From Promethearchaeota archaeon (GTDB lineage: Archaea; Asgardarchaeota; Lokiarchaeia; Sigynarchaeales; SOKP01), in the NCBI GenBank assembly GCA_030605085.1, contig JAUWBH010000120.1:1-18204 (forward strand): DNA of 18,204 nucleotides, read 5' to 3'. Made by a program: the position numbers and the translations under genes. A model generated the notes under the pieces. It was not told the origin of the DNA. It did no database searches and saw nothing but the letters and a program-made list of their open reading frames with translations. Positions 6,781 to 14,989 of the stretch are shown here, in pieces; position 1 is the stretch's first letter; each line of letters begins with the position of its first letter.

Positions 6781-9228
6781 TTATAATTCATTGAAAACTG
6801 TTCTTGCGATAATATCATCCTGAAGCTCTTTTGTTAAATCTATGAATCGAGCAGAATAGCCTGTGACTTTAACGGATAAGTCAGGATAATTTTCTGGATG
6901 AGCTTGTGCGTCCCTAAGGGTTTCTGAGCTTATTGGATTTATTTGAAGCTCTCGACCTCCTAAATCTAAATACGCCTCTACTATAGATGTTAATTGATTG
7001 AGTCCCTCGTCTGTTTGCATTATACTAGGATTGAGTCTAACATTCATTGATGCGCCATTAGTTAGATGAGGTTCAGCTGTTGCATATGCTACTGATAGGA
7101 GTGCCATGGTAAGACCATTCGTTTCTGTCCCATTTGCAGGAGAAATACCGTTCGCCACGGGTTCGCCTTTTAATCTTCCATCTGCAGTTGCCCCTAACAT
7201 TTTACCTTCTATAATCTGAGTTCCAGAAGATACAAGGCAATTATGATATATACCATCACCGCCTCTCGCTTTATATTTTCTTGTAATATCACATAAAGTA
7301 TTTGCCACCCATAATGCAATTTCGTCAGTGCTTTCATCACCATTACCATATTTAGGAGCTTTATTTCGTAATTTTTCTCGAAGTTTTTCAGCCCCCTTGA
7401 AATTATTATTCATATGGTTAACTAATTCTTCCATGGATACTAATTTCTCTTCAAATACTGCCCAGCGAATTGCTGCTAAGGAATTAGTAACTGTTGCAAG
7501 CCCTTGCGAGCCCATGGGGTTATTGTTGTATTTAGCTCCATTTCGAGTTGCGTCCATTCCGCTTTCGAGACATCCTTCTATTGAAGAAGAAAGCAACGGG
7601 GAAGGTAAATACTCAGCAAATGTTTTATCCTTTATCTCAGCCTTTTTCACACAGAGGTCTATTGAAAATTTAAGTTGGTCTACAAAAGCCTTCTTTACAT
7701 CTTCAAAAGATTTAAAATCTTTTGCTGGGGGTGTTTTTGCCCCAAGGGTTTTATTTCCTGATAAAATAGTACGGCCCTCATTTAATGCCATATTAAGAAT
7801 GATTGAAATCTGAACAGCATTACCTGCAGTATAAGAGAAGTCATTCCCTGTACCATGTGGTTCTACACAACCGACGATTGAATAATCTCGGGCATCTTCT
7901 AATGAATATCCTGTATTATGAAGTTGTGGTACTAAAACCTCATCATTATGAATTCCCATTCCGGCCGTATATTTATAAGCTTCAAGAGTTCTTTTCAAAA
8001 AATCACGGGGTGACTTGGGGGAGATTCGGATCGATAAGGTATTCAATAAACTTTTTACATTTGCAATAGCTTCGAGAAACATATAAGATACGTCATTAGT
8101 GGCATCATTTCCATCCTTATCTAGTCCTCCAATAGTTATATTGTTCTGTCCAGCTATAACAACAGAAGAAAGTTTAACTAAATATTCCTCAATTGCTTCT
8201 ACAGCTTCCTCATAAGTAATTCGACCTTCTGCTAAATCGGTTGTGTAATATGGGTAAAGATATTGGTCCACCCGTCCTTGAGAAAATATGTTTCCTTCAC
8301 CATAACTCATTTCCATAACGACGTTCGTCATCCATACTGACTGAAGTGCTTCCATAAATGTTCTATGTGGAAGTGCTGGTACTCGTCTTGCATGTTCGGC
8401 AATTTCAAGAAGTTCAGCTTTTCTTGTTTCTGATGCAGTTTCCGCCATTTCCATTGCGAGATCAGCATATCGATTGGAATAATCACAGACGGCGTTTGCG
8501 GCTACTACGACTGATTCATAAAAATCCTTGCGTTGGTCATATTTTTCATCTGTTTCCTTAAGATTTGCAAGACCTTCTTCCGCCATCTTTTCGATTCCTC
8601 TAAATCCCATTTTAAGTACTCGTCTATAACCTGGTATGACATGTCCTTGACCCATAGCACCTGCAAACATATCAGTGCCGCTCCCAAAACTAACGAGTGG
8701 CATTGCACCTATAGCTCCCTTCGGTTCCTCATATAAACCTGCCTCTTTATAAGCTTCTACCTTTCGATCTGCGACTGTTCTTCCTTTCCAGTAGGGCAGA
8801 ATTTCGTTCCTCAACTCATCAAGTTCTTCTTCTGTTAAGGGAACATACCGGTTAATAAAAGAAATTTTTGAAATAATCATTTCTTTTAATTTTTGATTTA
8901 TTGACTCGTCAACAACAAACCCTAAAAGTTTAACACGCATTCCACGTTCAATTTCAATTGGATCAGCTCTTACTTTACTAGATTTTACGCCTACGAGAAG
9001 CTCATGCTCATCAATTCTTATTGGAAGACATCGTAAAAATTCCTCTAATGCTTTCACATTTTTCATACATGGAGGAGCATCTTCCATTTGTTTATATATT
9101 CTTGTATAACACCGAGCTCGCTCAAGATCAAGTTCTCTAGGCATTGAGAGCATTATATCTCTAATCATTCGAACTCTCTCTGAAGGTATCCCTTGAAGAG
9201 GAGTCATTTTCAAATCTTGAACTACCAT
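6781..9228 (-). CDS. Glycyl radical enzyme, PflD/dehydratase-type, substrate unknown
   Basis: An oxygen-sensitive radical enzyme of 815 residues with the PFL-like barrel. The catalytic loop is SIVGCVEPHGTG (Cys454, Glu456). The glycyl-radical loop near the C-terminus is VKVTGYSARF (Gly790), followed by the usual ELQDDIIART. A single catalytic Cys followed by V-E excludes true pyruvate formate-lyase (Cys-Cys) and matches the GCVE group (diol dehydratases, choline and isethionate lyases, hydroxyproline dehydratase, arylacetate decarboxylases). Aligned by eye to glycerol dehydratase, the diol-binding His-Ser is Asn313-Ile314 and the Asp twelve residues after Glu456 is Ala468, so a simple glycerol or propanediol dehydratase is unlikely. 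His196 (GQGHVIPGY) is kept. The ATG at 9228 has no Shine-Dalgarno; a second Met at codon 8 is possible. A TATA box plus perfect 9-bp-arm palindrome lies 27 bases upstream. It is encoded convergently with its activase. Confidence 0.95.
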   Translation of the reverse strand: MVVQDLKMTPLQGIPSERVRMIRDIMLSMPRELDLERARCYTRIYKQMEDAPPCMKNVKALEEFLRCLPIRIDEHELLVGVKSSKVRADPIEIERGMRVKLLGFVVDESINQKLKEMIISKISFINRYVPLTEEELDELRNEILPYWKGRTVADRKVEAYKEAGLYEEPKGAIGAMPLVSFGSGTDMFAGAMGQGHVIPGYRRVLKMGFRGIEKMAEEGLANLKETDEKYDQRKDFYESVVVAANAVCDYSNRYADLAMEMAETASETRKAELLEIAEHARRVPALPHRTFMEALQSVWMTNVVMEMSYGEGNIFSQGRVDQYLYPYYTTDLAEGRITYEEAVEAIEEYLVKLSSVVIAGQNNITIGGLDKDGNDATNDVSYMFLEAIANVKSLLNTLSIRISPKSPRDFLKRTLEAYKYTAGMGIHNDEVLVPQLHNTGYSLEDARDYSIVGCVEPHGTGNDFSYTAGNAVQISIILNMALNEGRTILSGNKTLGAKTPPAKDFKSFEDVKKAFVDQLKFSIDLCVKKAEIKDKTFAEYLPSPLLSSSIEGCLESGMDATRNGAKYNNNPMGSQGLATVTNSLAAIRWAVFEEKLVSMEELVNHMNNNFKGAEKLREKLRNKAPKYGNGDESTDEIALWVANTLCDITRKYKARGGDGIYHNCLVSSGTQIIEGKMLGATADGRLKGEPVANGISPANGTETNGLTMALLSVAYATAEPHLTNGASMNVRLNPSIMQTDEGLNQLTSIVEAYLDLGGRELQINPISSETLRDAQAHPENYPDLSVKVTGYSARFIDLTKELQDDIIARTVFNEL

Positions 9229-9255
9229 AATTCAACAATTGTATTGGTTATTAAT

Positions 9256-9284
9256 TAAATTTACGGAGTAAATTTATTTAAAAC
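9256..9284 (-). promoter_or_regulatory. Core promoter (TATA) plus perfect palindromic operator of the glycyl radical enzyme gene
   Basis: The operator is TAAATTTAC-N3-GTAAATTTA at 9256-9276, with 9-base perfectly complementary arms. Reading toward the gene, it directly follows a TATA-like TTTAAATA and overlaps its end. The TATA-operator unit matches 25 of 29 positions with 15581-15609 in front of the binding-protein gene. A site between TATA and transcription start is a classic position for an archaeal repressor. The remaining 9285-9488 is AT-rich spacer with no gene seen. Confidence 0.6.
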
Positions 9285-9488
9285 TATCTATTATTAAATA
9301 TTTAAATTTTTCTACAGACAATTAATTTTCACCAAAATGAGTTACAAATATATTCAACATTAACACCCTTAGCTTAAGACTTAATACAATACTGACTTCA
9401 AAATTACTTTAAGTTTTATACTAAATTAACAAGAAATATATTTTTATTTACTCGTTCAATAAATTCTCTTTAAAAGATTTTTTTTTAA

Positions 9489-10802
9489 CTACATAGATGT
9501 TGGTGGATTATTACACCAAATAAAGTGGTCTTCTTCGATTTTAATCTTTTGAGGAAGATTTAATTCACAATCTTTTGTACGAGCGTCAGATACACATCGT
9601 GGATTATAACTACAACCAGGTGGTGGTGCTATAGGACTTGGGACTTCACCTTTGATAACAAAGCTGATCTCTTGGTTGTAAGGATCGATTTCAGAGCGCG
9701 AGGCGAGGAGAGCTTGAGTATAGGGATGAGTTGGATTTGAAAAAATTTGATCATTACTTCCAACCTCTACAAATTTACCAAGATACATGACAGCTATGCG
9801 ATCAGCAACATGGGAAACAACAGCTAAATTGTGGGTAATAAACAAAAAGCCATAGCCATATTCTCCTTGTAAATCTTTTAGAAGGTTAAGAATTTGTGCT
9901 TGTACTGATACATCAAGAGCTGAAGTAGGTTCATCTAAAATTATCAACTCGGGATTGCAAGCTAATGCTCTAGCTATAACAATTCTTTGTTTTTGTCCAC
10001 CTGAAAATTCGTGAGGATAACGATCCATATGTTCTCGTTTTAACGACACTTGGTTTAACAATTTTAAAACCCTTTTTCTAATTTCTAATTCATTAGTTAT
10101 ACCAAGTAAATTTTTGAGAGGATCAGCTATAATGTCAACTACTTTTTTACGGGGATTCAAAGAGGCGTCTGGGTCTTGGAAAATCATTTGAATCTTTTGT
10201 CTTAAAGGAGATGAATATTTGCGAGGAATTGCCGTATCTTGGAATAATACTTCTCCTTCTGTTTTTGCGACTAAACCTAGTATTGCTTTTGCAATAGTTG
10301 TTTTTCCACACCCACTTTCTCCCACTAACCCAACTGTTTCACCAAACTTTACATCAAATGAAACTCCATCAACTGCTTTAACTGTTCCTATTTTTCTTTT
10401 TAAAATTCCTCCTAAAAGTGGATAATGTACCTTAAGATTTCTAACCTCAAGAAGATTCATAGTTCTTTCAAGATTACTAATTTGACTAAATTTTTCAATC
10501 CTAACTACTTTATATGTAATATATTTAACAGCAAAACTAACAATCGCAGCTATTAAACTGTATATAATTAAATATATCCAAAAATTTCCTAAGAGAATAT
10601 CGGGTAGTGGAATAAAGATAAAAAGAATACTAGTAAATGATGATATTATGTATAGGGGGAATCTTAATCTAACTAATTGGGATCGAGGATCCCAATTAAT
10701 AATAAAAATTGAAATAATGAAAGCTAAACCAAAATATAATAAAAAGGTTAAGACTAATGCTACTACTAAAATGATATAAGGATCATCCAATTGAAAAATC
10801 AT
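9489..10802 (-). CDS. Peptide-type ABC transporter ATPase (OppF/DppF-like) with N-terminal membrane domain
   Basis: One of two ATPases powering import. Residues about 115-437 are a standard OppF/DppF protein: Walker A GESGCGKT (about 161), Q-loop FQDPDASLNPR, signature FSGGQKQR (about 264), Walker B LIILDEP (about 285), and the C-terminal oligopeptide-transporter tail PPPGCSYNPRC...C...C with four Cys, a region that binds an iron-sulfur cluster in some relatives. Residues 1-113 are foreign to the family: about four membrane helices (IILVVALVLTFLLYFGLAF, LYIISSFTSILFIFI, FWIYLIIYSLIAAIVSFAV). The ATG at 10802 has a good AGGGGA ribosome-binding site just upstream, whereas the internal Met114 where normal OppF proteins would begin (MNLLEVRNLKVHYP) has only a poor one. 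The fusion therefore looks genuine. It is the last gene of the transporter operon. Confidence 0.9.
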   Translation of the reverse strand: MIFQLDDPYIILVVALVLTFLLYFGLAFIISIFIINWDPRSQLVRLRFPLYIISSFTSILFIFIPLPDILLGNFWIYLIIYSLIAAIVSFAVKYITYKVVRIEKFSQISNLERTMNLLEVRNLKVHYPLLGGILKRKIGTVKAVDGVSFDVKFGETVGLVGESGCGKTTIAKAILGLVAKTEGEVLFQDTAIPRKYSSPLRQKIQMIFQDPDASLNPRKKVVDIIADPLKNLLGITNELEIRKRVLKLLNQVSLKREHMDRYPHEFSGGQKQRIVIARALACNPELIILDEPTSALDVSVQAQILNLLKDLQGEYGYGFLFITHNLAVVSHVADRIAVMYLGKFVEVGSNDQIFSNPTHPYTQALLASRSEIDPYNQEISFVIKGEVPSPIAPPPGCSYNPRCVSDARTKDCELNLPQKIKIEEDHFIWCNNPPTSM

Positions 10803-10884
10803 AATTTTTCCCCTACTACATGTTTATATTCGATAATTTTTATTAAAAAAGTCAAGATCACGACCTAATCTCATTTTTATTTAT

Positions 10885-12804
10885 TTATATATTTGCTCCT
10901 TCTACTTTCTTTATAGTAATTTCTGCTAAATGTTTATATTCTGGATTATAGAGATGGCATGCCACATAATAATCCTTATCAACCTCATTTTGTTTTGGAA
11001 CTATTGATTCACAGGGATCGAAACAATATTTACATCTGGGATGAAATCTACATCCTGATGGCGGATAAATTAAATTTGGAACCATTCCCGTTATAACTTC
11101 AAGCTTAACTTGCTTTTTTCCAACAACAGGAACAGAAGCTATAAGTCCTTGGGTATATGGATGATAAGGATTAGTTAATAATCTCTTTATATTTCCATAT
11201 TCAACAATTGATCCGCTGTACATTACAGCAACACGATTACACATTTTAGAGATAAGACCTAAATCGTGAGTAATATATAATATACTAGTGTTGTATTTCT
11301 TACGAAGTTCTTTCATCAGTTTAAGAATTTGATTTTGTATTGTAACATCTAACGCAGTAGTCGGTTCATCAGCAATCAGTAATTTAGGTCGACATGCCAA
11401 TGCCATCGCAATCTGAACTCTTTGCCGCATACCACCACTTAATTCATGAGGATATCTATCAAAAATTACTTCAGGAAATGGTATATTTAAGTCTTTTAAA
11501 AGGGCTATACTCCATTCCTGAGCAATGCTATATAAACTCTTATTAGGAAATTTCGAAGTTTCGACAAGCAGTTCGTTTTCCATATGTAGTAAAAATACTT
11601 CCGATATTTGTTTACCTATTTTAAAAACAGGATTAAGCGAATTAAGAGGATCTTGAAAAATCATAGTAATATTTTTTCCACGATATTTTAACATTTCTAA
11701 TTCAGATTTTAGAGACAGATCTTCTCCACTGAAAACAATATTTCCTTTTTCTCTTTTTCCTGGAGGGCGAATTAGTTGAACAATGGATAAAGCGGTAACA
11801 GATTTTCCACAACCGGTTTCGCCTACAAGACCAAGAACTTCACCTTCATATATTTTAAAAGAAACGTCTTCTACTGCCCGAACTACACTCTCTTCCGTAT
11901 AAAAATATGTAGTGAGGCCTTTCACATGAAGGATAATGTGGTTGCCATTTAATTTAGAGCTTTCTAAGGATTGCTCTTCGACCAATTCTAACGCTTTTTG
12001 GAGTTTTAAATTGCTTTTTTCCTGAGTGCTTGGCATAAATTTCTTTTTCAACGATATATAAAATATGAAAGCATAAAGAGCACTAACAATGATAATTAAC
12101 ATGCGAATGTCCTGTTTATATATTATTACTCCAAATAATCTATTCATATATAATTCAAAGATTACTAATTGTATTGACCAAATTCCAAATGAGATCAGTC
12201 CACCAGAAAACATGGAATATTTTAAAGGTCTTTCAGGAATTCTTTTCTCAATCGAACGAATTCTATTAATTAGCATTGTCACGAGCATATCAAAAACAAC
12301 AGTAAAACCCGCCCATATAAATCCAAGGTAAAATATATCAACAAATACCGGTGGTTGCCCTTGAAGTCTTTCAAGTCCTAGGAGAGGAATTGAAATAAAT
12401 ATTATGGCAATTATCCAAGTTATTCCAATAAATATTCTAAATATTTTGATAAACGGTTTCTTAAAATGCACCTCCCTTGAAGCTCTAATTCTTTTATCTT
12501 TTAATATTAGTATTTTAGAGAAAAAATAAAAGATAGTAGTAGTAATTGCGAATGAGACCGCATTATTATTGAAAGCCAAAAATATGGAATTGAAAAGCCA
12601 TAAGGTTTCAAAGGTAAATTTAATGTAAATAATAATAGGAAATACTATAACAAAACAAATTAATGCTGACCTTCTTTTAAATACCTTCTTTGAGAGTTGT
12701 TTGTCTTCAGGAATTTGATTATTAATAAAATTTGTAATTAAATATAAAACAAAGACAATAATAATTGACTCAATTAATGCTTTTCCGTAGTTTAATCCAA
12801 ACAC
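10885..12804 (-). CDS. Peptide-type ABC transporter ATPase (OppD/DppD-like) with large N-terminal membrane domain
   Basis: The second ATPase. Residues about 290-639 are OppD/DppD-like: Walker A GETGCGKS (about 326), Q-loop FQDPLNSLNPV, signature LSGGMRQR (about 453), Walker B LLIADEP (about 475), H-loop ITHDLG, and the tail PPSGCRFHPRCKYCFDPC...C with clustered Cys. Residues 1-255 form an unusual membrane domain of about seven helices (for example ALIESIIIVFVLYLITNF, FRIFIGITWIIAIIFI, MLIIIVSALYAFIFYISL). A charged linker follows (residues about 257-285) with no Met at the domain junction, so the ATPase cannot simply start internally. OppD proteins are normally about 330 residues and soluble. 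The start is GTG with no close Shine-Dalgarno; a GAGGGA about 35 bases upstream suggests start uncertainty, but an in-frame TAA at 12835-12837 limits any extension. 82 bases separate it from the OppF-like gene. Confidence 0.9.
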   Translation of the reverse strand: MFGLNYGKALIESIIIVFVLYLITNFINNQIPEDKQLSKKVFKRRSALICFVIVFPIIIYIKFTFETLWLFNSIFLAFNNNAVSFAITTTIFYFFSKILILKDKRIRASREVHFKKPFIKIFRIFIGITWIIAIIFISIPLLGLERLQGQPPVFVDIFYLGFIWAGFTVVFDMLVTMLINRIRSIEKRIPERPLKYSMFSGGLISFGIWSIQLVIFELYMNRLFGVIIYKQDIRMLIIIVSALYAFIFYISLKKKFMPSTQEKSNLKLQKALELVEEQSLESSKLNGNHIILHVKGLTTYFYTEESVVRAVEDVSFKIYEGEVLGLVGETGCGKSVTALSIVQLIRPPGKREKGNIVFSGEDLSLKSELEMLKYRGKNITMIFQDPLNSLNPVFKIGKQISEVFLLHMENELLVETSKFPNKSLYSIAQEWSIALLKDLNIPFPEVIFDRYPHELSGGMRQRVQIAMALACRPKLLIADEPTTALDVTIQNQILKLMKELRKKYNTSILYITHDLGLISKMCNRVAVMYSGSIVEYGNIKRLLTNPYHPYTQGLIASVPVVGKKQVKLEVITGMVPNLIYPPSGCRFHPRCKYCFDPCESIVPKQNEVDKDYYVACHLYNPEYKHLAEITIKKVEGANI

Positions 12805-12844
12805 AGTTTGATATATTGTATTTAAAACTTTTTATCCCTCTTTT

Positions 12845-13837
12845 TTATAATTTTAATCGTGGATCTAATGCATCTCGAAATCCATCTCCAAGAAGTATAT
12901 ATCCTATGGCAGCAATTCCAATAAACAATCCTGGCCAAACAGCAGCACCGAGATTACTATATTTACCTCGAGCCCATAAAATATCAATACCCCAGCTTGC
13001 TACAGTATTGTCTGAAAATCCTATAAATGCAAGACCTGCTAAACCTATTATTGCTACTGCGGCACCTCCAAAAAAAGATATTAGCATAGGAGATACCGCA
13101 TTTGGCAATATGTGCTTAAACATTACAATAAACCGTGACGCACCACCTACTTTTGCTGCTTGAACGTATTCAAGTTGCTTTATTTGAAAAACAAGTGATC
13201 GCATGAACCTAATATTATACGGTATAAAAAGAAGTCCGTAAACAATAAGTGTGGTAAATAAATCGCTACCAACCATAGGAGTAATAATGATAATGAGTAT
13301 CAGTGTTGGAAAAGCATAGAATAAGTCTACAAAGCGCATTATGAGATAGTCAATAACTCCACCGATATAAGCAGAAAAGATACCTATAGCAAGATTTAAT
13401 CCAAGGGATATTGCTACGGGGATTAACGACGAAAAAACTGTAGTTCTAGCGCCCCAAATAATTCTAGCTAAAACATCATATCCATGATATGTTGTCCCTA
13501 ACGGATGTTCCGGTGATGGGAGAGCATAAGGATCTGGATTAAGCGGAACATGTGGTATTACTAAGTCTTGTAATGGATAGGGAGTAATCCAAGGTGCAAA
13601 TACGGCTAGCGCAAAAATAAATAAAATCATTATTAGCCCTATTAATGTAAGATGTTTAATAAGGTGTCGAAACAATCTCCTTTTAGATTTTATTTTTTCA
13701 ATCTGATATTCTTGCGCAGAAAATTCGGGATCCCGCCAACCAGGAATTAAATAAAACTTTAAAAAACGAAGAAATTTCTTTTTTCTTAACGATTTCGATG
13801 CTACATGCTCCTTTAGTTGTTCTCCTTTTAATGCCAA
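12845..13837 (-). CDS. Peptide-type ABC transporter permease, DppC/OppC-like
   Basis: One of the paired inner-membrane channel subunits, 330 residues. It has the OppC/DppC N-terminal cytoplasmic stretch, one helix (LTLIGLIMILFIFALAVFAPW), the PHPLGT-like motif PEHPLGTTYHGYDVLARIIWGARTT, then five further helices. The cytoplasmic EAA loop that docks on the ATPase reads YVQAAKVGGASRFIVMFKHILPNAVSP (centre about residue 230). The C-terminus GDGFRDALDPRLKL is characteristic. The start is ATG (MALKGEQLKEH). It sits between the DppB-like permease (36-base gap) and the OppD-like ATPase (40-base gap), the usual B-C-D-F order. All key features are intact. Confidence 0.95.
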   Translation of the reverse strand: MALKGEQLKEHVASKSLRKKKFLRFLKFYLIPGWRDPEFSAQEYQIEKIKSKRRLFRHLIKHLTLIGLIMILFIFALAVFAPWITPYPLQDLVIPHVPLNPDPYALPSPEHPLGTTYHGYDVLARIIWGARTTVFSSLIPVAISLGLNLAIGIFSAYIGGVIDYLIMRFVDLFYAFPTLILIIIITPMVGSDLFTTLIVYGLLFIPYNIRFMRSLVFQIKQLEYVQAAKVGGASRFIVMFKHILPNAVSPMLISFFGGAAVAIIGLAGLAFIGFSDNTVASWGIDILWARGKYSNLGAAVWPGLFIGIAAIGYILLGDGFRDALDPRLKL

Positions 13838-13873
13838 TTCTGATATCTTAAACGACCTCTCAATTTTTATTTG

Positions 13874-14944
13874 TTATGTATATGTTATTCGCGGGTCAAT
13901 TATCGTATATAAAACATCTGCGATTAAAGTCCCCGAAAGGATTATTATAGTCGCAAATACTAAGAGCCCAAGGGTAACTAGGTAATCTCCTGTTATTATA
14001 GAAATGACCATGTAATAACCATATCCTTTATAATTAAAAACTATTTCGATAAAAAAAGAGCCTAATAACGCTGTTGCCGTACCCGCTACGATAAGATTAC
14101 TGACAGGCAGTAATGCATTACGAATAGCGTGTTTATTTATTACGTCTTGTTCTACCACACCTTTAGCTCGTGCAGTTCTAATATAATCTTGATTTAAAAC
14201 GTCCAACATGCTCGATCGCGTTTGTCTTGTCATACTCGCCAATGAGACGAAAGTTATACATATAGCTGGAAGTATCAAATGTGCAATTGTATCCCACAAA
14301 TAAACTTGGTTGTTAGCTATTATGCTATCAATAATTCGAAATCCTGTTATAGATGGCGGAGGATTTTTTAATCCAGGTGTATTTCCGAAAAAAGCGGGTA
14401 TATCAAAGCTTCCATATGTAAAATTACTTATATAATACCCAAAAAAGCGTTGGAGTAAGTCAGCAATCCAAAAGATAGGGAATCCTGCTCCTATTATTGC
14501 AACAGCTCTAACACCTACATCTTTTATATTATCCTTATGGATAGCAGAAGCTACTCCAAGTTTAACTGCGATAATAGGACTTAGTATTATTGGGATTATC
14601 ATTAATTCTATAGTTCTTGGAAATATTTCCGAAATTAAATCTATTACTGGTTTATCCTGTGCAATTAAATAAGAAGAACCCCAATTTCCGGTAAAGAAAT
14701 TCTTAAAATATGTAGCAAGCTGCACGAACCAAGGGTCATAATATCCAATTCTCCTTAATTCTGCTTCAATAACATCAGGATCGAGTGTACCACCCAATCT
14801 ACCGGCAACCGGGTTAACTAAATTTTGTTGAACCATTAAATACGATAAGAACCAAGAGATTGCTAGAACAAGAAACAACATCGGAATCATCATTAATATC
14901 CGTTTGATAATATATTTTATCATATTTTTTGGTTGTTTAGCCAT
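13874..14944 (-). CDS. Peptide-type ABC transporter permease, DppB/OppB-like
   Basis: The first channel subunit, 356 residues with about six helices. It begins with the family hallmark IIKRILMMIPMLFLVLAISWFL, then the extracytoplasmic loop with DPDVIEAELRRIGYYDPWFVQ and GNWGSSYL. The EAA docking loop is DYIRTARAKGVVEQDVINKHAIRNALLPV (centre about residue 262), and the C-terminus DVLYTIIDPRI is typical. A GGGAG ribosome-binding site precedes the ATG. Slightly longer than most family members because of an extended loop around residues 180-215. The upstream four-helix protein is 45 bases away, so they should be co-transcribed. Confidence 0.95.
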   Translation of the reverse strand: MAKQPKNMIKYIIKRILMMIPMLFLVLAISWFLSYLMVQQNLVNPVAGRLGGTLDPDVIEAELRRIGYYDPWFVQLATYFKNFFTGNWGSSYLIAQDKPVIDLISEIFPRTIELMIIPIILSPIIAVKLGVASAIHKDNIKDVGVRAVAIIGAGFPIFWIADLLQRFFGYYISNFTYGSFDIPAFFGNTPGLKNPPPSITGFRIIDSIIANNQVYLWDTIAHLILPAICITFVSLASMTRQTRSSMLDVLNQDYIRTARAKGVVEQDVINKHAIRNALLPVSNLIVAGTATALLGSFFIEIVFNYKGYGYYMVISIITGDYLVTLGLLVFATIIILSGTLIADVLYTIIDPRITYT

Positions 14945-14989
14945 CTTTTACTCCCTTTTTTCAAATAAGAATTTGCTTTAAGTATTTTA

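Noticed and set aside
7328..7813. 161-residue plus-strand open frame inside the glycyl radical enzyme gene
   Set aside because: Antisense shadow of a strongly conserved coding region; composition is low in sense and no start signals are seen.
6781..9228. Pyruvate formate-lyase as identity of the glycyl radical enzyme
   Set aside because: The catalytic loop is GCVE with one Cys, not the adjacent Cys-Cys of true pyruvate formate-lyase, and the activase has the extra ferredoxin domain.
10440..10465. Internal Met114 as the real start of the OppF-like ATPase
   Set aside because: It has only a weak upstream GAAAG, whereas the upstream ATG has a clear AGGGGA and the frame is continuous through membrane helices.
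12765..13163. 132-residue plus-strand open frame over the DppC permease
   Set aside because: Antisense shadow of an intact permease; no ribosome-binding site and no recognisable domain.
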